Below, piece after piece: positions 23,217 through 35,340 of a DNA stretch of 64,000 nucleotides. A program made the translations under genes and the position numbers. The DNA lies in assembly GCA_947652605.1 (NCBI GenBank), contig OX393579.1, forward strand, positions 7,254,001 through 7,318,000. The letters run 5' to 3'. Below the pieces are notes generated by a model. That model was not told the DNA's origin. It did not search any database and worked only from the letters and a program-made list of their open reading frames with translations. The stretch's first letter is position 1. The number at the start of each line of letters is the position of its first letter. The DNA comes from Elmis aenea. Taxonomy: Eukaryota; Arthropoda; Insecta; Coleoptera; Elmidae.

Positions 23217-23440
23217 CAATTTACACACAAACAAATGAAATCTTGGAGTTTCTATTTATTTTTTAATTAAAGTGACCCGAGAAATAATAGCAGTATTTAT
23301 AATGACCGGGCAATGTAATAAATTATCCTAGATTGTCGTAGGCAAATACAAAATTATTAAATTGCCTGATTTTATCGGTCATTATTTATTATGACCAAGC
23401 ATTATGGTAACTGCCCTGAATAATCGAATTGACCGTAACA

Positions 23441-24384
23441 TTTATAACATTTTATGAAAGTTTAAAAAAATTTTACAAATAAAAAAGTGATAATGCTTGT
23501 TATAAAGATTATAGGAATCATAAAATTCAACAATAATAACTAATAAAAATCATATTAAATATTGCTTAGAAAAGTTGTAAATAATTTGACATTAGGCATT
23601 GTTTACAAAAATCTACTGTCTACTCTCTAGCAATTCAGCAGTCTTTTTTTAATCTCATTGTTATCAGATCTTCGAATTTGCATCTTGAAAAATGCATTTT
23701 GAAAAAATGTGCCTAATGACTTATTTGGTTGATAGGTAGCGCCCTTTTCTGCAGAATGATCATAAGAATTTTGTCGATCAATTTTAATCAGAGTTTCGAA
23801 ACCCACCGTAATATATTTCTTGGCCCAAACAGCCTTCGAAAATGCGTAAAACATATTCGTTGAAAATGTGTTTTGTTTAAGCTACGTTTTATATAACAAT
23901 TCGGCCGTCTGGCGTCAGGAATTTTTCATTTCGTGTCCTGCATGATTGGTTGCGGAAATTGGTCTAGCTTCATCGTTAGGGACCAATTGTACACCTAGAA
24001 AGCAAAACCGGTTTTTACGCTACAGCCCCTCTGGCTTTTCATAAATTTCGTGTCGTTTAAACGTAATATAAAATTGTGACAACTGGACAAGAATGTGCAA
24101 TGCTCCTATTTGCAAACTGTTTTGTTGCGACCATTTTTTGAAATACGATTTGAGGTATGCAGTTCAAAGTTTACAGTGTTGTCACACTCATCTTGCGCTT
24201 TGATCAGCTTAAAACTGTGTTAACTTCAAGGTTATGTTATACTGGAGATAATTACGCTTGCATGCGAACGGTCTCTATGGTAACGTAATTTTTTTGCTCA
24301 AATTGAACATCTGGTTTGTTGAGGACTATGGGAAAAAACTGGCCGATAGAACAGCTTTTTGGAATGCTTGATCATATCTCTCAG
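23441..24384. other. No gene called; base composition rises toward 24384
   Basis: A 75-codon minus frame (23627-23854) has no recognisable domain. From about 23880 onward the sequence is less AT-rich and has more CpG (CGGCCGTCTGGCGTC), which may mark the upstream part of a promoter region. Confidence 0.35.
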
Positions 24385-24686
24385 TACGGCATACTCGCGC
24401 TTGGCTTTTCATCTGTAACATAGTGAACGCGTCGTTGTATTAAGATGACAATGATTTACTCGTAATTAGTGTTATTTTCGTGGAAAAATATATTGTTGTA
24501 GTGACAATTATTCGCGAAGTGTTAAATTATCGGTTGGAAGTGTTTACAAAAGTCGTTATATTCGGAAAATCTTAGTGTTTATGATACACTGAGCGCGGTT
24601 TGCTTGACTCGAGTAAAATTTACTTGTGTACTAGATATATGAAAATGGCGTTGCCTTCTGATGATGTAACCTGAATAATATGATGA
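24385..24686 (+). promoter_or_regulatory. Candidate promoter and 5' untranslated exon
   Basis: The string TCTCAGTACGG near 24381-24391 contains an arthropod initiator match (TCAGT). It is followed by about 300 bp less AT-rich than the surroundings, with CpGs (CTCGCGCTTGGC, GAACGCGTCGTTG, ATTCGCGAAGTG). The patch ends in AAAG at 24686, followed by GTGGGT, an acceptable 5' splice site. A short frame ATGAAAATGGCGTTGCC opens near 24640 and stops within 12 codons, as upstream frames often do. I see no TATA box. All this fits a first exon of a + strand gene whose next signals are the ratchet sites at 30690 and 38655, but it is inference from weak motifs. Confidence 0.25.
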
Positions 24687-26953
24687 AAGGTGGGTCAATT
24701 TTAAGTTATAATTTTTTTGTTACTTGTATTTTGTAACAGATTAACTTAATTAAACCGCTTATTAAATCGACAATTGTTTATTTTACAAGAGGCACAAGGC
24801 ACTTTTATGTTATTTGAGATATCAATCGTTTTGCATTTTAATGTGCAATAAATATATGTACGCATGCTAACTGTGGAAAAATTTCACTCATATTTGTTAT
24901 AGGTATCGGTTATTTATGTTTTACTCAGGGTGTATAATTTTGCACAAACGTTGACAAATAATAATTTTTTATTACTGTAAAGCGATTTTAAAAGTAATAG
25001 ATTGTAAAACATACCGACATGTTAATTTTATCCCTTTTTTTAAACTGAAGTGATGTTTGATAAGACAATAATTAAATAAATTTAAGAGTAAATTATATAG
25101 TATCAGTAATTTATGTACCGTATTTAATTATAAGTTTATTCTAGTATTTTTTCATTGTCATTAGAATTCATAAACATTAGTAATTAGTTTATTTATCAGT
25201 ACGTTTTAAAATATAAATATGATTAGTTTATGTGGTAACGTATTTTATGCAAAATTTATTCATGTATTATAATAGCGTTGTCTTTATTGGGACTATGCCT
25301 TTGAACATTTCACTTCGTTTTAAATTTTTTAAATACGTGTGGTAAATTGGGGGCAAAAAAAGAAGAAAATTCATCTTCATGCTAATTTCAAAATAAATGT
25401 ATTCCCAATTAATAAACAATAAAGTTTCTATTGGCGAAAATAGCTATGATTTAGAAAGGAAATTACAATAAAGTATTTAAAGATGTAAATACCATATTTT
25501 TTTATAATCGTCAACAGTTTTATTTCATTTTCCGCAAAAAGTGACTTTTTCCAAAATAAACAGTTTCATTTTGCTTTGGAATTTGTGCATTAAGCAAAAC
25601 TTTAAAAGCGTGTTGATTTAGGCCATGTTAACCAGATTATTGTTTAATCGATTTAATTACTGTTGAACGAATTACAGCAGTTCAAGATGCTATGAAGTTT
25701 AGTTTATTCTACTTGAGAGACTTATATGCATCGGTTACCTTCAATTTTGATCCTTGTCAATTCGTCTGGAAAACTAATCTCACTCTCAGATTCAGTTTGA
25801 TTAAATCGAATCGCGACGTAGATATGAATCTCCTGTGTTACTGCTGATATTGAAAATATGTATATTAAATATATTTTGATTCCAAAACTTTATTAAATGA
25901 TACTCTTTTTTTTTTATTTAAAAAAAAATGTTTTTAACTAAATATATCGATATATTTGAAAAAGTAAAGCAATTCAGTTTAACTCAATTCACTTAAGTTA
26001 ATAATCACTTATTTGGTTATCTACGAAGAATACATTTTGTGGAAAAAGTTGATTAGTTTTATAATTCCATCCACGTCTTCAGTAGTTTTATTGGTTTAAA
26101 AAAAAGCAAACATGCTAATGACGAAAAGATGTAAATCTTAAAACTGGTCTAGCGTTTTAAACAAGTAATTTTTAACTAACAATAAGCACATTAATGCTTA
26201 ATACTTTAATATTTTCTTAAGTTAAAAACAATATAGTTGACGAAATTTTAGTTCTGAACCTATGAACTGTTAAAAACAATTTTTAAAAATTCTCTGGATA
26301 AACGACTATTCCTATGGGCCTATCAATCCCAATTGCTCACAGGCCGATACAATTTTCGTAACGAGATTGCATGTGAACTCATTATACAAATTATTATTTT
26401 GCTTTAAGTTATGTGCCAAACTTTAAAATTACAATCGCAAAAGCTTCAATACAGCCGAAATTAGAATAATAATTATTATTATTCGTATGTCAAGGATTAG
26501 TTTGTTATTCCAAACCACATTTACTAAGCTTCGCTAACTTTAATATTACATCACGTTAAATAAAACAATACAACTATAACTTTGATACGTTTTATGAGAC
26601 GCAAATGCCGTGGGCTACACGAGCGAAGCTAATTTATTTTCTCTGTCGACGAATTAAAGCAGTTTTTCGGAAACAAACGTAATGATTACAGTTAATTTAG
26701 CTGACGTGGTGAAATATTAGAAATGGGGTAATCAGGTTACCAATGGCTTCGTGTACGATATAATTTGACGAAGATTAAGTTCAAGGTTGTCTGGTTTCGT
26801 TGGAAGTTGTACAAACTTTGTTTTAACTTTGAGTTGCGCAATGATTAGCACAATAACAGTTATTAGAGATTCTTGTTGATTTAATTTATAAGCTGTAGTT
26901 GCTTTTTTTAATAATCGAACTAATTATATGAAGACATTTTTCTTTTAGCTTAA
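24687..26953. other. AT-rich stretch, no gene seen
   Basis: A single CAGGGTGTATAATTTTGC near 24927 may be a solitary end of the CAGGGTG family. Otherwise nothing is recognised. Confidence 0.45.
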
Positions 26954-28274
26954 CCCTTTCACTGTCAAACCCGTAAATATACGTTATTCGGCCCCTCAGA
27001 ATTAAAATTTCTAATGGATGCACCGGGTTAAAAATGAAGCTAATTGTAAGACAATATATTTATTATCTCTGTTATTAGGAGAGTTACAAAAAAGTTTTCT
27101 TCACAAAAGTTGTTGGAATTCATTAGCTATATAACCTACAATTATTTTTTAGTGCACAGAGTATTTACTTTTTGAGAATCAATATGCAACTTTACTATTT
27201 CAAATGGAACACCCTGTATATTTTTACGTTTTTTTGGTGATAACTCAATTGCCAGTAAAAAATATTAAGTATGTTTTCGTCTAACTATATATTATTAGAG
27301 TTATTATTCAGTTATTATACAAAGTCTGTCAAATTACAAACCAGTACTATAAAATAGATTATAGCTCCTCTCATACTAAAGAATAATTCATTTAATATAA
27401 GCGAGATCCCCATGCTGAAAAGGTTATCTGGGACACCTACCCTGTATATGAATTTATATCACAAATATCGTCTTAAAGTTTTGGTAACCAAAGCATGTGT
27501 TATTGGCTGCCCATCCAATGTAAATTATTAAAAAAAATACATTCTTCCAAATAATTAATTACAAAAAACATTTAAAAATTCATACGGTCAAAGACAAAAC
27601 AGAAGATAATCGCAAAAAAGTTGCCGTTGGGTTTTCAAAGCCACCGTGATTTGTAGAAAAGTTTTATGCAATTTATTTTATAAAGACGTACCAAATGTGT
27701 AATGAGATTATGTAACTCATGATTCCCAACAGTTTTTGTGAGAGAAAACTTTTTTTAACTCCCCTAATAACAGAGATAATAAATAATTTATCTTACAATT
27801 AGATTAATTTCTGACCAGACGCATTCACCAGAATAATAACTTTAGAAATATTAACTGTGGACTAAAACGGGCTTTATATTTTTTAATGGCAATTCATTTA
27901 ACTACAAGAAAACGTAAAAACATACAAGGTGTTTTATTTGAAATAGTAAAGTTTCATATTGATTCTCAAAAAGTAAATACTCTGTGCATTGAAAAATAAT
28001 TGTAGGTTATATATATTATAATCAATTTCATCAACTTTTGTAAAGGCCAATTTTTTTGTAACACCCTTATTATTTCCGCGGAGGTGATCCCCTTTCGGGT
28101 TCCTGTACTGCGACTTATTGGTCTATTGTACCCTCTGGTGATTTATGAATTATTATTTGTCTTACAATTAGCTTAATTTTTAAGCTGGCGCATACACCAG
28201 AATTTTTTTTTTTTTTTACAAAAAACCCTACACAGACGGCCTGTGCCTACCAAAATTACGCGACTGTGAAAGGG
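26954..28274. mobile_element. piggyBac-like non-autonomous element, 1321 bp, with internal insertions
   Basis: Both ends abut TTAA (26950-26953 and 28275-28278), the invariable piggyBac target. The terminal repeats are CCCTTTCACTGTC on the left and the complement of GACTGTGAAAGGG on the right. Subterminal sequence GAAGCTAATTGTAAGACAA recurs, inverted, near 27785-27810 and again near 28157-28180. Inside lies a decayed inverted pair of the CAGGGTG family (arms about 27067-27235 and 27893-28070, including GGAACACCCTGTATATTTTT). A 72-bp piece shared with 42770-42842 sits at 28070-28141. No transposase is encoded. Confidence 0.85.
28070..28141 (-). repeat. Dispersed 72-bp repeat, copy 1 (inside the piggyBac-like element)
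   Basis: This block matches 42770-42842 at most positions. The stretch TTTCGGGTTCCTGTACTGCG, followed by ACTTATTGGTCTATTGTACC, is identical in both. Both copies begin next to ATTATT, which read on the minus strand would be an (AAT)n tail, so this may be the 3' end of a retroelement or SINE. Confidence 0.75.
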
Positions 28275-28278
28275 TTAA

Positions 28279-30660
28279 CTAACAAAAAAATTAAAAACAA
28301 ATGGTAAATTGTAATTTTTTGTTTTCCACTTTTATAACATAACTCTAATCTAAATAAAACCCACTTTTCATCTAAGTACCAGAGTGTAAAAATACCGTGC
28401 ACATGGAACAAACTTATAAAAAAAAAGTAATATCCAGCTTAGTATGTTGTTCCATATCCATTTTGAATTTGGTAGTAACTTTAAATTTCATAATTTTGTA
28501 TTTATCATGTAAGTAATGTATTAGTGTAAAGCTTGTTCGGAAAAATTAAACGCATAAATATTTGTGATTAAAACAGAAATTTTAAGTCGATTTTCTCAAA
28601 ACGATCTTACATGTGATAGGGGGCAGAATGATTTTTGGGCGCCGATTTGTAGCAATTTAAGGATTGGTTACCAAAATAATTTTAGTACCTACCTATATCA
28701 AAATTCAACGTTCCTTATTAATAAATAATTAATTATTTTGATCCTATCTTAACGCATACTCGCATTCATGGTTCTAATGCAAGTTCATACAACCGTTAAC
28801 TCAGTAGTGTAACGTTTCTCTTAATGGAAACTAAAAGCTTCTGTTTGTGTAATATGCAGATATCTAGTCTCATGAAGGGAGCTAAAGCTCACAGACGAAA
28901 AAATCATTTAACGTGCATAAACGCTGTACTTTGAAAATACAGTGTACCAAAGTTAAATCCACTTAGTTTATGAACTAGAGGGCAATTAACGCGGAGCACA
29001 CAAACACCCTGTTGGTCTCCATAAAGGATATGTTTGTACTTTAGCTTTTAACTCGCTGTAACTAACGTCATCTACACAATAGTTTACCAAGTAACCCACA
29101 TTATACGAAGTTTATCAAATATTATTTGTTGACACTCATAATGGAATTAGGTAACTTTGTAGTTGCAATTAAGTTATTTCATAGAAGACACATTTGAACT
29201 TCTTAAAGTGTTTCTTGTGCAGTTTTCGATGTCCGTAAAATTAAAAACACACGCAATAAATAAAAAGTACATAGGTAGTACATCTATTTAACATATGGTA
29301 TAATACATGTCTGAAATATATTAGGTACTTAAACGAAGTTATAGGTAATCATTTTTCATCCAACAAAAGAAATAAGCAGGATTTATGTATCAAGTTGTTA
29401 CATAAATACTTTAAAAAAAAAGTTGCTGTTTTTATGTTTCTATAATTTAGTGAAAATTTGCTATTTTATCCCATTCTAATTTTGCCTTTAAACTTGTTTA
29501 TCCGTTCTTTACATTTTTAATCGAAACATTTATAAATGAAATTGGTTTGCCTACATTTGCTGCTTTTATTATGCTGTGATGTATTTTAAACATTATAAAT
29601 ATTGCCGTTTGAACTTTAAAATTTAATTGCATAAAATGGTTGGTGGTTATATTTCGAATTTGTTTAGAGTAACTGTGCTTTGATTTTATACTGGTTCTAT
29701 AAATAAATCTTTTAATTATGCTTTTGAAGAGTTTACCAAAACGATCGTTTATGAAATAATATTATATTATTCTAAAATGACGAGTACTATTTTGTTAATT
29801 TATTTTATGATAATGAATATGTCGATCTGTTTATATTAATTGTAATGTTTATGCTAATAAAGCATTTATTTTCGTTGGTAATTTGACTTGCTGTATTTTA
29901 TTTATTAGTAAATGATTTGTTGTGATGTAACAATGCGGGAAAATAAATAAAACTGAGTTTGAATGACATTTTCAAAACGTTGAGTCAAATTTACTTCACT
30001 TAAATTATTTTGGTTACCACTCAGCAACAATTAGATGAGAACGAAATAATAGCTAGTATTTGTTCAGTTGTTTAAAATATTTCACAAAAAATATTTTCTA
30101 TTTTTAAAAGTGTATGGTACAAGCTAAGAGATACGCCTCAACTTTTTTCTGTTTACTTACAGGCATATTTAAAATGGATAAATCAACTTTAAAAAAATCT
30201 GCCCTTCATAGGTTTTTTTTTAAATTTACAGCAAAAGTTAAAATCACTTTTATTTTTAAATAATAATTGAAAATTATACAACCACAGCACATATCTACAA
30301 ACTTATTTTCAAACTTTATTAATGAAGAATTTTCAGGACTTAAAAAAATGTTCGTATGTTTAAAAAATATAGTGTATTTTTAAAACTAGCAAAAATTTTC
30401 GTCAATTTTCAGAAAATGAAGAATGTTTGTACATTTTCAGAAAATTCAACTTTTTATTATTACAAGTATTGCAAACAATGTCGAAAGTTTTTAAATAATG
30501 CAAATATTATACAGGATTTTTACACTTGTTTTTCATTTTGTTTAGAATGTGTAAACGCTAATTTACAACCACCTAAATTTGAGAAACTTTGAAACTCTTT
30601 CCAAACTGCACTTAACGTAATAACAAGTATAAATTTTAGTGCTTTATTGTATATTTGCCT
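28279..30660. other. AT-rich stretch, no gene seen
   Basis: A 78-codon + frame (30356-30592) contains several cysteines (CKQC, CFSFCLEC), but its composition follows the local AT bias. It has no upstream splice signal I trust. No complete element was found. Confidence 0.4.
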
Positions 30661-30699
30661 TATTAAACTAATAAATATGTTTTGTTTCAGGTAAGTAAT
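30661..30699 (+). promoter_or_regulatory. Candidate recursive splice site with branch-point match
   Basis: TGTTTTGTTTCAG ends at 30690 and GTAAGTAAT begins at 30691. About 20 bases upstream is ACTAATA, a good insect branch-point match (CTAAT). The joined 3' and 5' splice sites with no exon between make a textbook ratchet point. It would act only if a + strand transcript crosses it. Confidence 0.5.
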
Positions 30700-31554
30700 A
30701 TACCCTTCCTCCTTCTGTAAATTGTCTAAGGAATACGTGAGTAAATGTTTATTTCTACCGTTAAAAGTTTTGCCATAACTGATGCAAGTAGCTTAAACTT
30801 CGGTTAACTATTGTTGGCGAAACTAAAACTCTGTCGTTTTATGGAGATGCATTTCAACTTTGCAGATTTACGATACTGGTGCATACCAGCTCCTATTAAT
30901 CCGCTAGTTTATAATCTATTAAAGTTGTATAGGTACGGTTCGACTGACTAACGTTAATAGTTTTCTGTAAGCTTCTTCGCAATTAAATGATTACCCAAAA
31001 AAGTTTCATCATTTTAACACCTTGGTAATGAAAAAGCGCAAATGCAGTTTACATACAGCTCTCAGCTTTTATCGCGTTAGTTAGATTCAGCTCTAAGTTC
31101 CGGTAGTTGAATATTGAAACTTTCTAATTAAAACTACTGTGAAATACTCAGTTTTGTCTTAATTCCCGAGTTTTGCTCTGTGGCTAGTGCAAATTTGAAC
31201 TTAATCCTTTACAGGCTGGCTTAAGCATTCATTTAGATAGGTACAATTGTTAAAGGCAAATTATTGGTCTCTTAAAGCCATTTTAATAATACATTTCACT
31301 TGTTATAGCTTAAAGATGTAAATATTAAAGAAAACTTTATGAAACATTTTATGCAGTGAATTTCGTTGCAGGCAGTGAATTGTAGAATATTTTAAATTCT
31401 GATGTTAATTTAAAAATGTTTATTTTATCATTAAATTTAAAGCGATTAACTGTATTATTTTAAAATCATGGTGTTCAGTTAAAAAAGGCTGTAAATAAAT
31501 TTTATTTCATCACGATAATGTATTTAAATAAAGTTTGTTTCCGATAATCGGAAC
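30700..31554. other. AT-rich stretch, no gene seen
   Basis: Slightly more mixed composition around 30800-31200, but no convincing frame or element. Confidence 0.4.
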
Positions 31555-31803
31555 CAGACCTTATCAGAGGCAAGAGGGGCAGATGCCCCGGGCCTCACAG
31601 TTTTAGGGGTCTCAATTTTTAACTTCATCCTTCATGTGTTAAAAAAAAATACACAATATTTATTTAGTTGAAATAACAGTTTTATAACATGTACCATCGA
31701 ACCACCATTCACATTTCATATTTTTCCCTCATAGTTTTTAATTTTGAAGGGCCTCAAAAACATTGTTTTGCCCCGGGCCTTGCATTTACTCTGAAAGGCC
31801 CTG
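31555..31803. mobile_element. hAT-type MITE, 249 bp
   Basis: A perfect 8-bp target duplication, ATCGGAAC, lies at 31547-31554 and 31804-31811. The ends CAGACCTTATCAGAG and, inverted, CAGGGCCTTTCAGAG agree at 11 of 15 positions. Inside each end a GCCCCGGGCC block occurs in direct orientation (about 31582 and 31770). It is non-coding. The CAGGGCC end recalls many hAT MITEs. Confidence 0.9.
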
Positions 31804-31811
31804 ATCGGAAC

Positions 31812-32900
31812 TGTAATGTATTTGTGAAACATTTGTAAAAATACTCACCTATTTTGCGTTGTTTCAAAAAATTGTTATAAAAACAGAATATTTGCTAGGT
31901 TTAGTCATAATTATTTTATATATTCTTTGGCTTTCTAAATTGATTAAGTCAATGGACAATTTTACATAAGTACAAATTGTTCTTATTTACATTTAAATAT
32001 ATGATTAGAAAAAAAACAAATCTTTGTTACTTGGTGATTAATAAAAATAATGTAAACAACCACGCTCAGTTACAATGTATAAACAATCAAATCTTATATA
32101 AAAAATCCTTATTTGTGTTAACAGAGTTCTCAATTTATTTGAATTTCTCATATCGGTTCATTGTTGTTTATGCCAAGTATTTGTAAATGAATCTGTTATT
32201 CATGCAAGTTGGAGTGTGTTGCGTCCCTATTAAAATTTAATGACGAAAACAACTCAGGAATTTGTGATTTAATTTAAGGATCTCGATAAATAACAAAGAT
32301 ATCTTAGTTTAAAAAATGACAATTTTAAATTTTGCAATGTTTTTAACCAAGGTTACAAAAAAATACATTCAAGTAAAAATAATAAGAAATAGAAATTGCA
32401 GCGTACTATTCAGAAACTGGTCTTATCATTTAAATACTTGTATTTTGGGTTTTGCTTTGGGTTTAATTTATGTACTTATTCAAACGTTTGATTAAAAGCC
32501 TCAAGTTGAACAATATTGAACGTATTAATAAGGTTCTTTCCAAATTTTTGAGACCAGAACTGTAACAAGGAATGAAGCAAACAAAAACGTATCTTTAACT
32601 GTTTATTACGTTATCTTAAACAGCACATATACAGTCCTAGAAAGTCTGCCAATGTACAAGCGTGTTCGTTTAAGTTGAAAAATACTCTTAAAATTAATAA
32701 CTACACTTATTTACAATAACAAGTAATTAGTCGTGCCTTCGTAAAAGATTTTGCAGAACGTCATTAGTGAGTGTATGTGTGTATGACAAGCGCTTACCTG
32801 AAAAGCTTATTAGGATTGAAAATGTAACCAATTTGGGATATTCTTCTAGGTTAAAAAATTGAGATAAATCACAGATGGAAATGGCACTTGTAAGCATGTA
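31812..32900. other. AT-rich stretch; a weak minus-strand ratchet-like site at 32797/32798
   Basis: No gene is called. On the minus strand CTAATAAGCTTTTCAG is followed at once by GTAAGCGC (junction between 32798 and 32797). That resembles a recursive splice site, but its pyrimidine tract is short and its 5' splice site weaker than in the + strand examples. Confidence 0.35.
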
Positions 32901-33298
32901 TAAGCTGGATCCACATCAATAAAAATTTATGTTGTATTTTGTATTTCAAATTCAACACAAACATTTGCGCCGCAAATTTAAATCTGGTTAAGTATTTTAC
33001 CACGTAAATAGTTATCTTGTGCGTTGAACGGCCCAATCCATTTGTGCACGTTTGTTTATGCAGAACAATGCACTCAAAATCAAGTCCACATTGACAAGAC
33101 TGTGAGGCGCAAATCTCTTTGAAGTTGGCTAAAAACCGACAGCACGATGGATAGCGTGCGTTGTTCGTCACGAAATTATTTGCGTGCATTTCTATGCGGC
33201 GCACAGTCCACACCAACAAAAATTGCGACGCACACGAGCAAATTTGTGTCAAATACAACGCACAACGCAAATTTGTATTGGTGTGGATCCAGCTTAAT
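32901..33298. mobile_element. MITE with TAAGCTGGATCCACA ends, about 398 bp
   Basis: The left end TAAGCTGGATCCACATCAAT and the inverted right end TAAGCTGGATCCACACCAAT differ at one position. Looser inverted similarity (AAATTT, GTTGTATTTTGTATTT against its mirror) extends inward for about 70 bp. The flanks do not give a clear target duplication; TA or a 3-bp site is possible. The right half is rich in GCG and CACAACGCAAATTTG motifs. The 133-codon minus frame 32869-33270, the longest in the window, lies almost wholly within it and so is incidental. Its superfamily is unassigned. Confidence 0.75.
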
Positions 33299-33713
33299 AC
33301 AAAACAATTCCTGCGAAATAATTAACTTCTAACCCAGCAATAACACGGATAAGCAATTTAAGGCAATGCAAACAGGGTTGATAAGAGAGAGTGTTTTGAA
33401 ATGTGATAGTGTTGATTAATTTGTAATGGCGCTGTGATTGGTGCGCTTAATTGAAATATCCCTTCAAGTCGTAGATGGATGCGTGATTTACTCGGTAAAT
33501 GTTTTCGTATAGTATAAAGGTATTAGGAACATCAAAACCCTGCGTTCGCGTGATGTTCGTTAAACGTCTTGCTCACGAAATCGGTCATTATCATTTTATT
33601 ACGTATTTGACTTTACCGTGACCTAACGAACAGTAATTTTGGGAATAAGAAATGAGGCTTCTTGACAGCTGTTATCGCATCAGTGAAGGAGGTATTGCGA
33701 AAATAATTCATTT
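33299..33713. other. Spacer, no gene seen
   Basis: Nothing is recognised. The composition is somewhat more mixed than average. Confidence 0.35.
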
Positions 33714-33721
33714 GCTGCTAA

Positions 33722-33887
33722 CATGGGCGTCCACAGGGGAGAGCAAACGGGGCACTTGCCCCTCCCTGGAATCGAGTATTCCAATTATGACCAAATGAAA
33801 GAGGGTCAAGTTAAAAGTTCGTTAATGCTTTAATGCATTTTTTGGGAGCTTTGCTTCCCCCTGGATAATTTCTTGCGGACGCCCATG
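33722..33887. mobile_element. hAT-type MITE, 166 bp, CATGGGCGTCC ends
   Basis: A perfect 8-bp target duplication, GCTGCTAA, lies at 33714-33721 and 33888-33895. The terminal repeats are CATGGGCGTCC (perfect 11 bp) followed by ACAG or, inverted, GCAAG. Just inside are GGCACTTGCCCCTCC and GCTTCCCCC. The middle (GACCAAATGAAAGAGGGTCA and onward) is similar to the hairpin at 23013-23094. It is short and non-coding. The duplication length supports hAT. Confidence 0.9.
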
Positions 33888-33895
33888 GCTGCTAA

Positions 33896-35177
33896 TTTCA
33901 TTTCAAGTTACTTCGTTACTTAAACCAGTCACTTAGGCAAACGTAGTACGCGACGTCGGGCTATTACCAAGCAACACGTTCTCATGGCTGCAATTACTGA
34001 TTTACCCCTAACAGATTAAATTTTAATATTAAAATAGCTTTATCAATCGAAAAATCACCGTTTTTGTTTTAAAAACGAACAACTTTATTTCAAAACGTAC
34101 TCTATTAAACTCTGCTTTTGTTATTATGTAAACACACAAAAATCTATAACCGTGACACGTTTCATGTGGTCGTTTTCTGTTCATCAGTCAATTAAACTTC
34201 TATTCGGTTTTGTACAACTATCGATCAAATAAAACGCACTTCATTTGGTGAAGTTGCGTGTTGCAAACAATTCCACGAATTCCGCACTGCTAATTTCGCG
34301 AGAGTATTAAGTCAATTGGGAAACAAGAGAACGTAAAATAAATAAGGGTCGTGCATCATTTGAATGTTTGGTTCGGTTAGAGTGGGTTTCGCAAAAAAAA
34401 AACAATGGATGATGGCAACGTATGCAAACACGGAGAAAAAACACAAACGTTTTGTCTTTACCATTATTACAAATAATTAATAAACCATAACAAGTGAACT
34501 GTTTTTTATGTAAGTCTATTTTTGAAATAAAGACGGATAGACAAATACTTTTTTTTTATAATTTAAAAGCTGATATTTCCTTTAACTCACCAGAACTTAA
34601 ATCTTTTTTACATTCATTTACAAAAACATGAAATGATCTCCTAACTTTTTTTGGCCTTTGTCTCGGCCTGCTAAGCAAATCGAGATTGAGTTTATTACAG
34701 CTTCAAAAACTCTAAACTTTGGGTTTCGTAACGATATTCAAATTTCACAGGTAACTTGATAAGGTTGTGGAAAATATTTACCAAATATTTTTTGACGATC
34801 TAACGCAAACCTTTAAAAACTTTTTATTTCAGACAACATGCATTTTGTTGAAACAGAAGTTATGCAATTACTGACCGAGCTTTGATGCGAGTGGATATTA
34901 ATTGTTAAATTGTTTGCAGAAATTCGATTTCATTGTTAAACAAATGTTTGCGAGTAGGAATTGCATTGGTTGAACCATATTATGCTTCAAGCTTAAAACA
35001 ACAACAATACATGGATTTTAAACCAATGGAAAATTCAACAATATTGTTACCAACAATTATTACTGATAAAGGCACAATTTCCTATGGAAATAATATTTAA
35101 AAAAATATTATCCATAAAAGGATACCAAACAAATTAGTTATTTTATCATTGTTGTGCATCATTATGGTCTAAAAATA
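33896..35177. other. AT-rich stretch, no gene seen
   Basis: A weak splice pair, AATTTCACAG-GTAACTTG, lies at 34750/34751 without a strong pyrimidine tract. No element or gene is recognised. Confidence 0.4.
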
Positions 35178-35340
35178 CAGGGTGTCCCCGTTATCCGTAC
35201 AAATATTTTAAGTGGTGATGGAGGACTGAATAAATCGATCCCACATGATATATAGATATTATAAAAATGGGGGTCCGTTTTTCCATAACTCTTATATTTA
35301 CCAAGATCCCCTATGAAAACATCGAAATTTGCCCACCCTG
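35178..35340. mobile_element. Short CAGGGTG-end element
   Basis: It starts CAGGGTGTCCCCG at 35178 beside TA and ends GCCCACCCTG at 35340, so about 8 bp of each terminus is inverted. The interior lacks coding sequence. It belongs with the CAGGGTG elements elsewhere in the window, although the right flank is not TA. Confidence 0.55.

Larger units (their letters stand above)
22511..23440. mobile_element. Outer terminal-inverted-repeat element (TGTTACGGTCAAT ends), carrying a nested one
   Basis: The left end TGTTACGGTCAAT at 22511 and the right end ATTGACCGTAACA at 23440 are perfect inverted repeats of 13 bp. Looser inverted similarity continues inward for about 100 bp (TAATTGGGCATTATTTATGA against a related string). 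The ends are decorated with GCCCGGGCAAT and ATTATTTATGATG motifs. The target duplication is unclear (TTGTATA against TTTATAA), so I cannot name the superfamily. The middle holds a second element at 22845-23216. No transposase frame is visible. Confidence 0.8.

Noticed and set aside
30356..30592. Cysteine-rich 78-codon + frame as a possible zinc-binding exon
   Set aside because: The cysteine spacing fits no known finger, and composition and context look random.
32869..33270. 133-codon minus open frame, the longest in the window
   Set aside because: It lies almost entirely within a MITE with inverted ends at 32901 and 33298, has no recognisable domain, and its composition follows the repeat.
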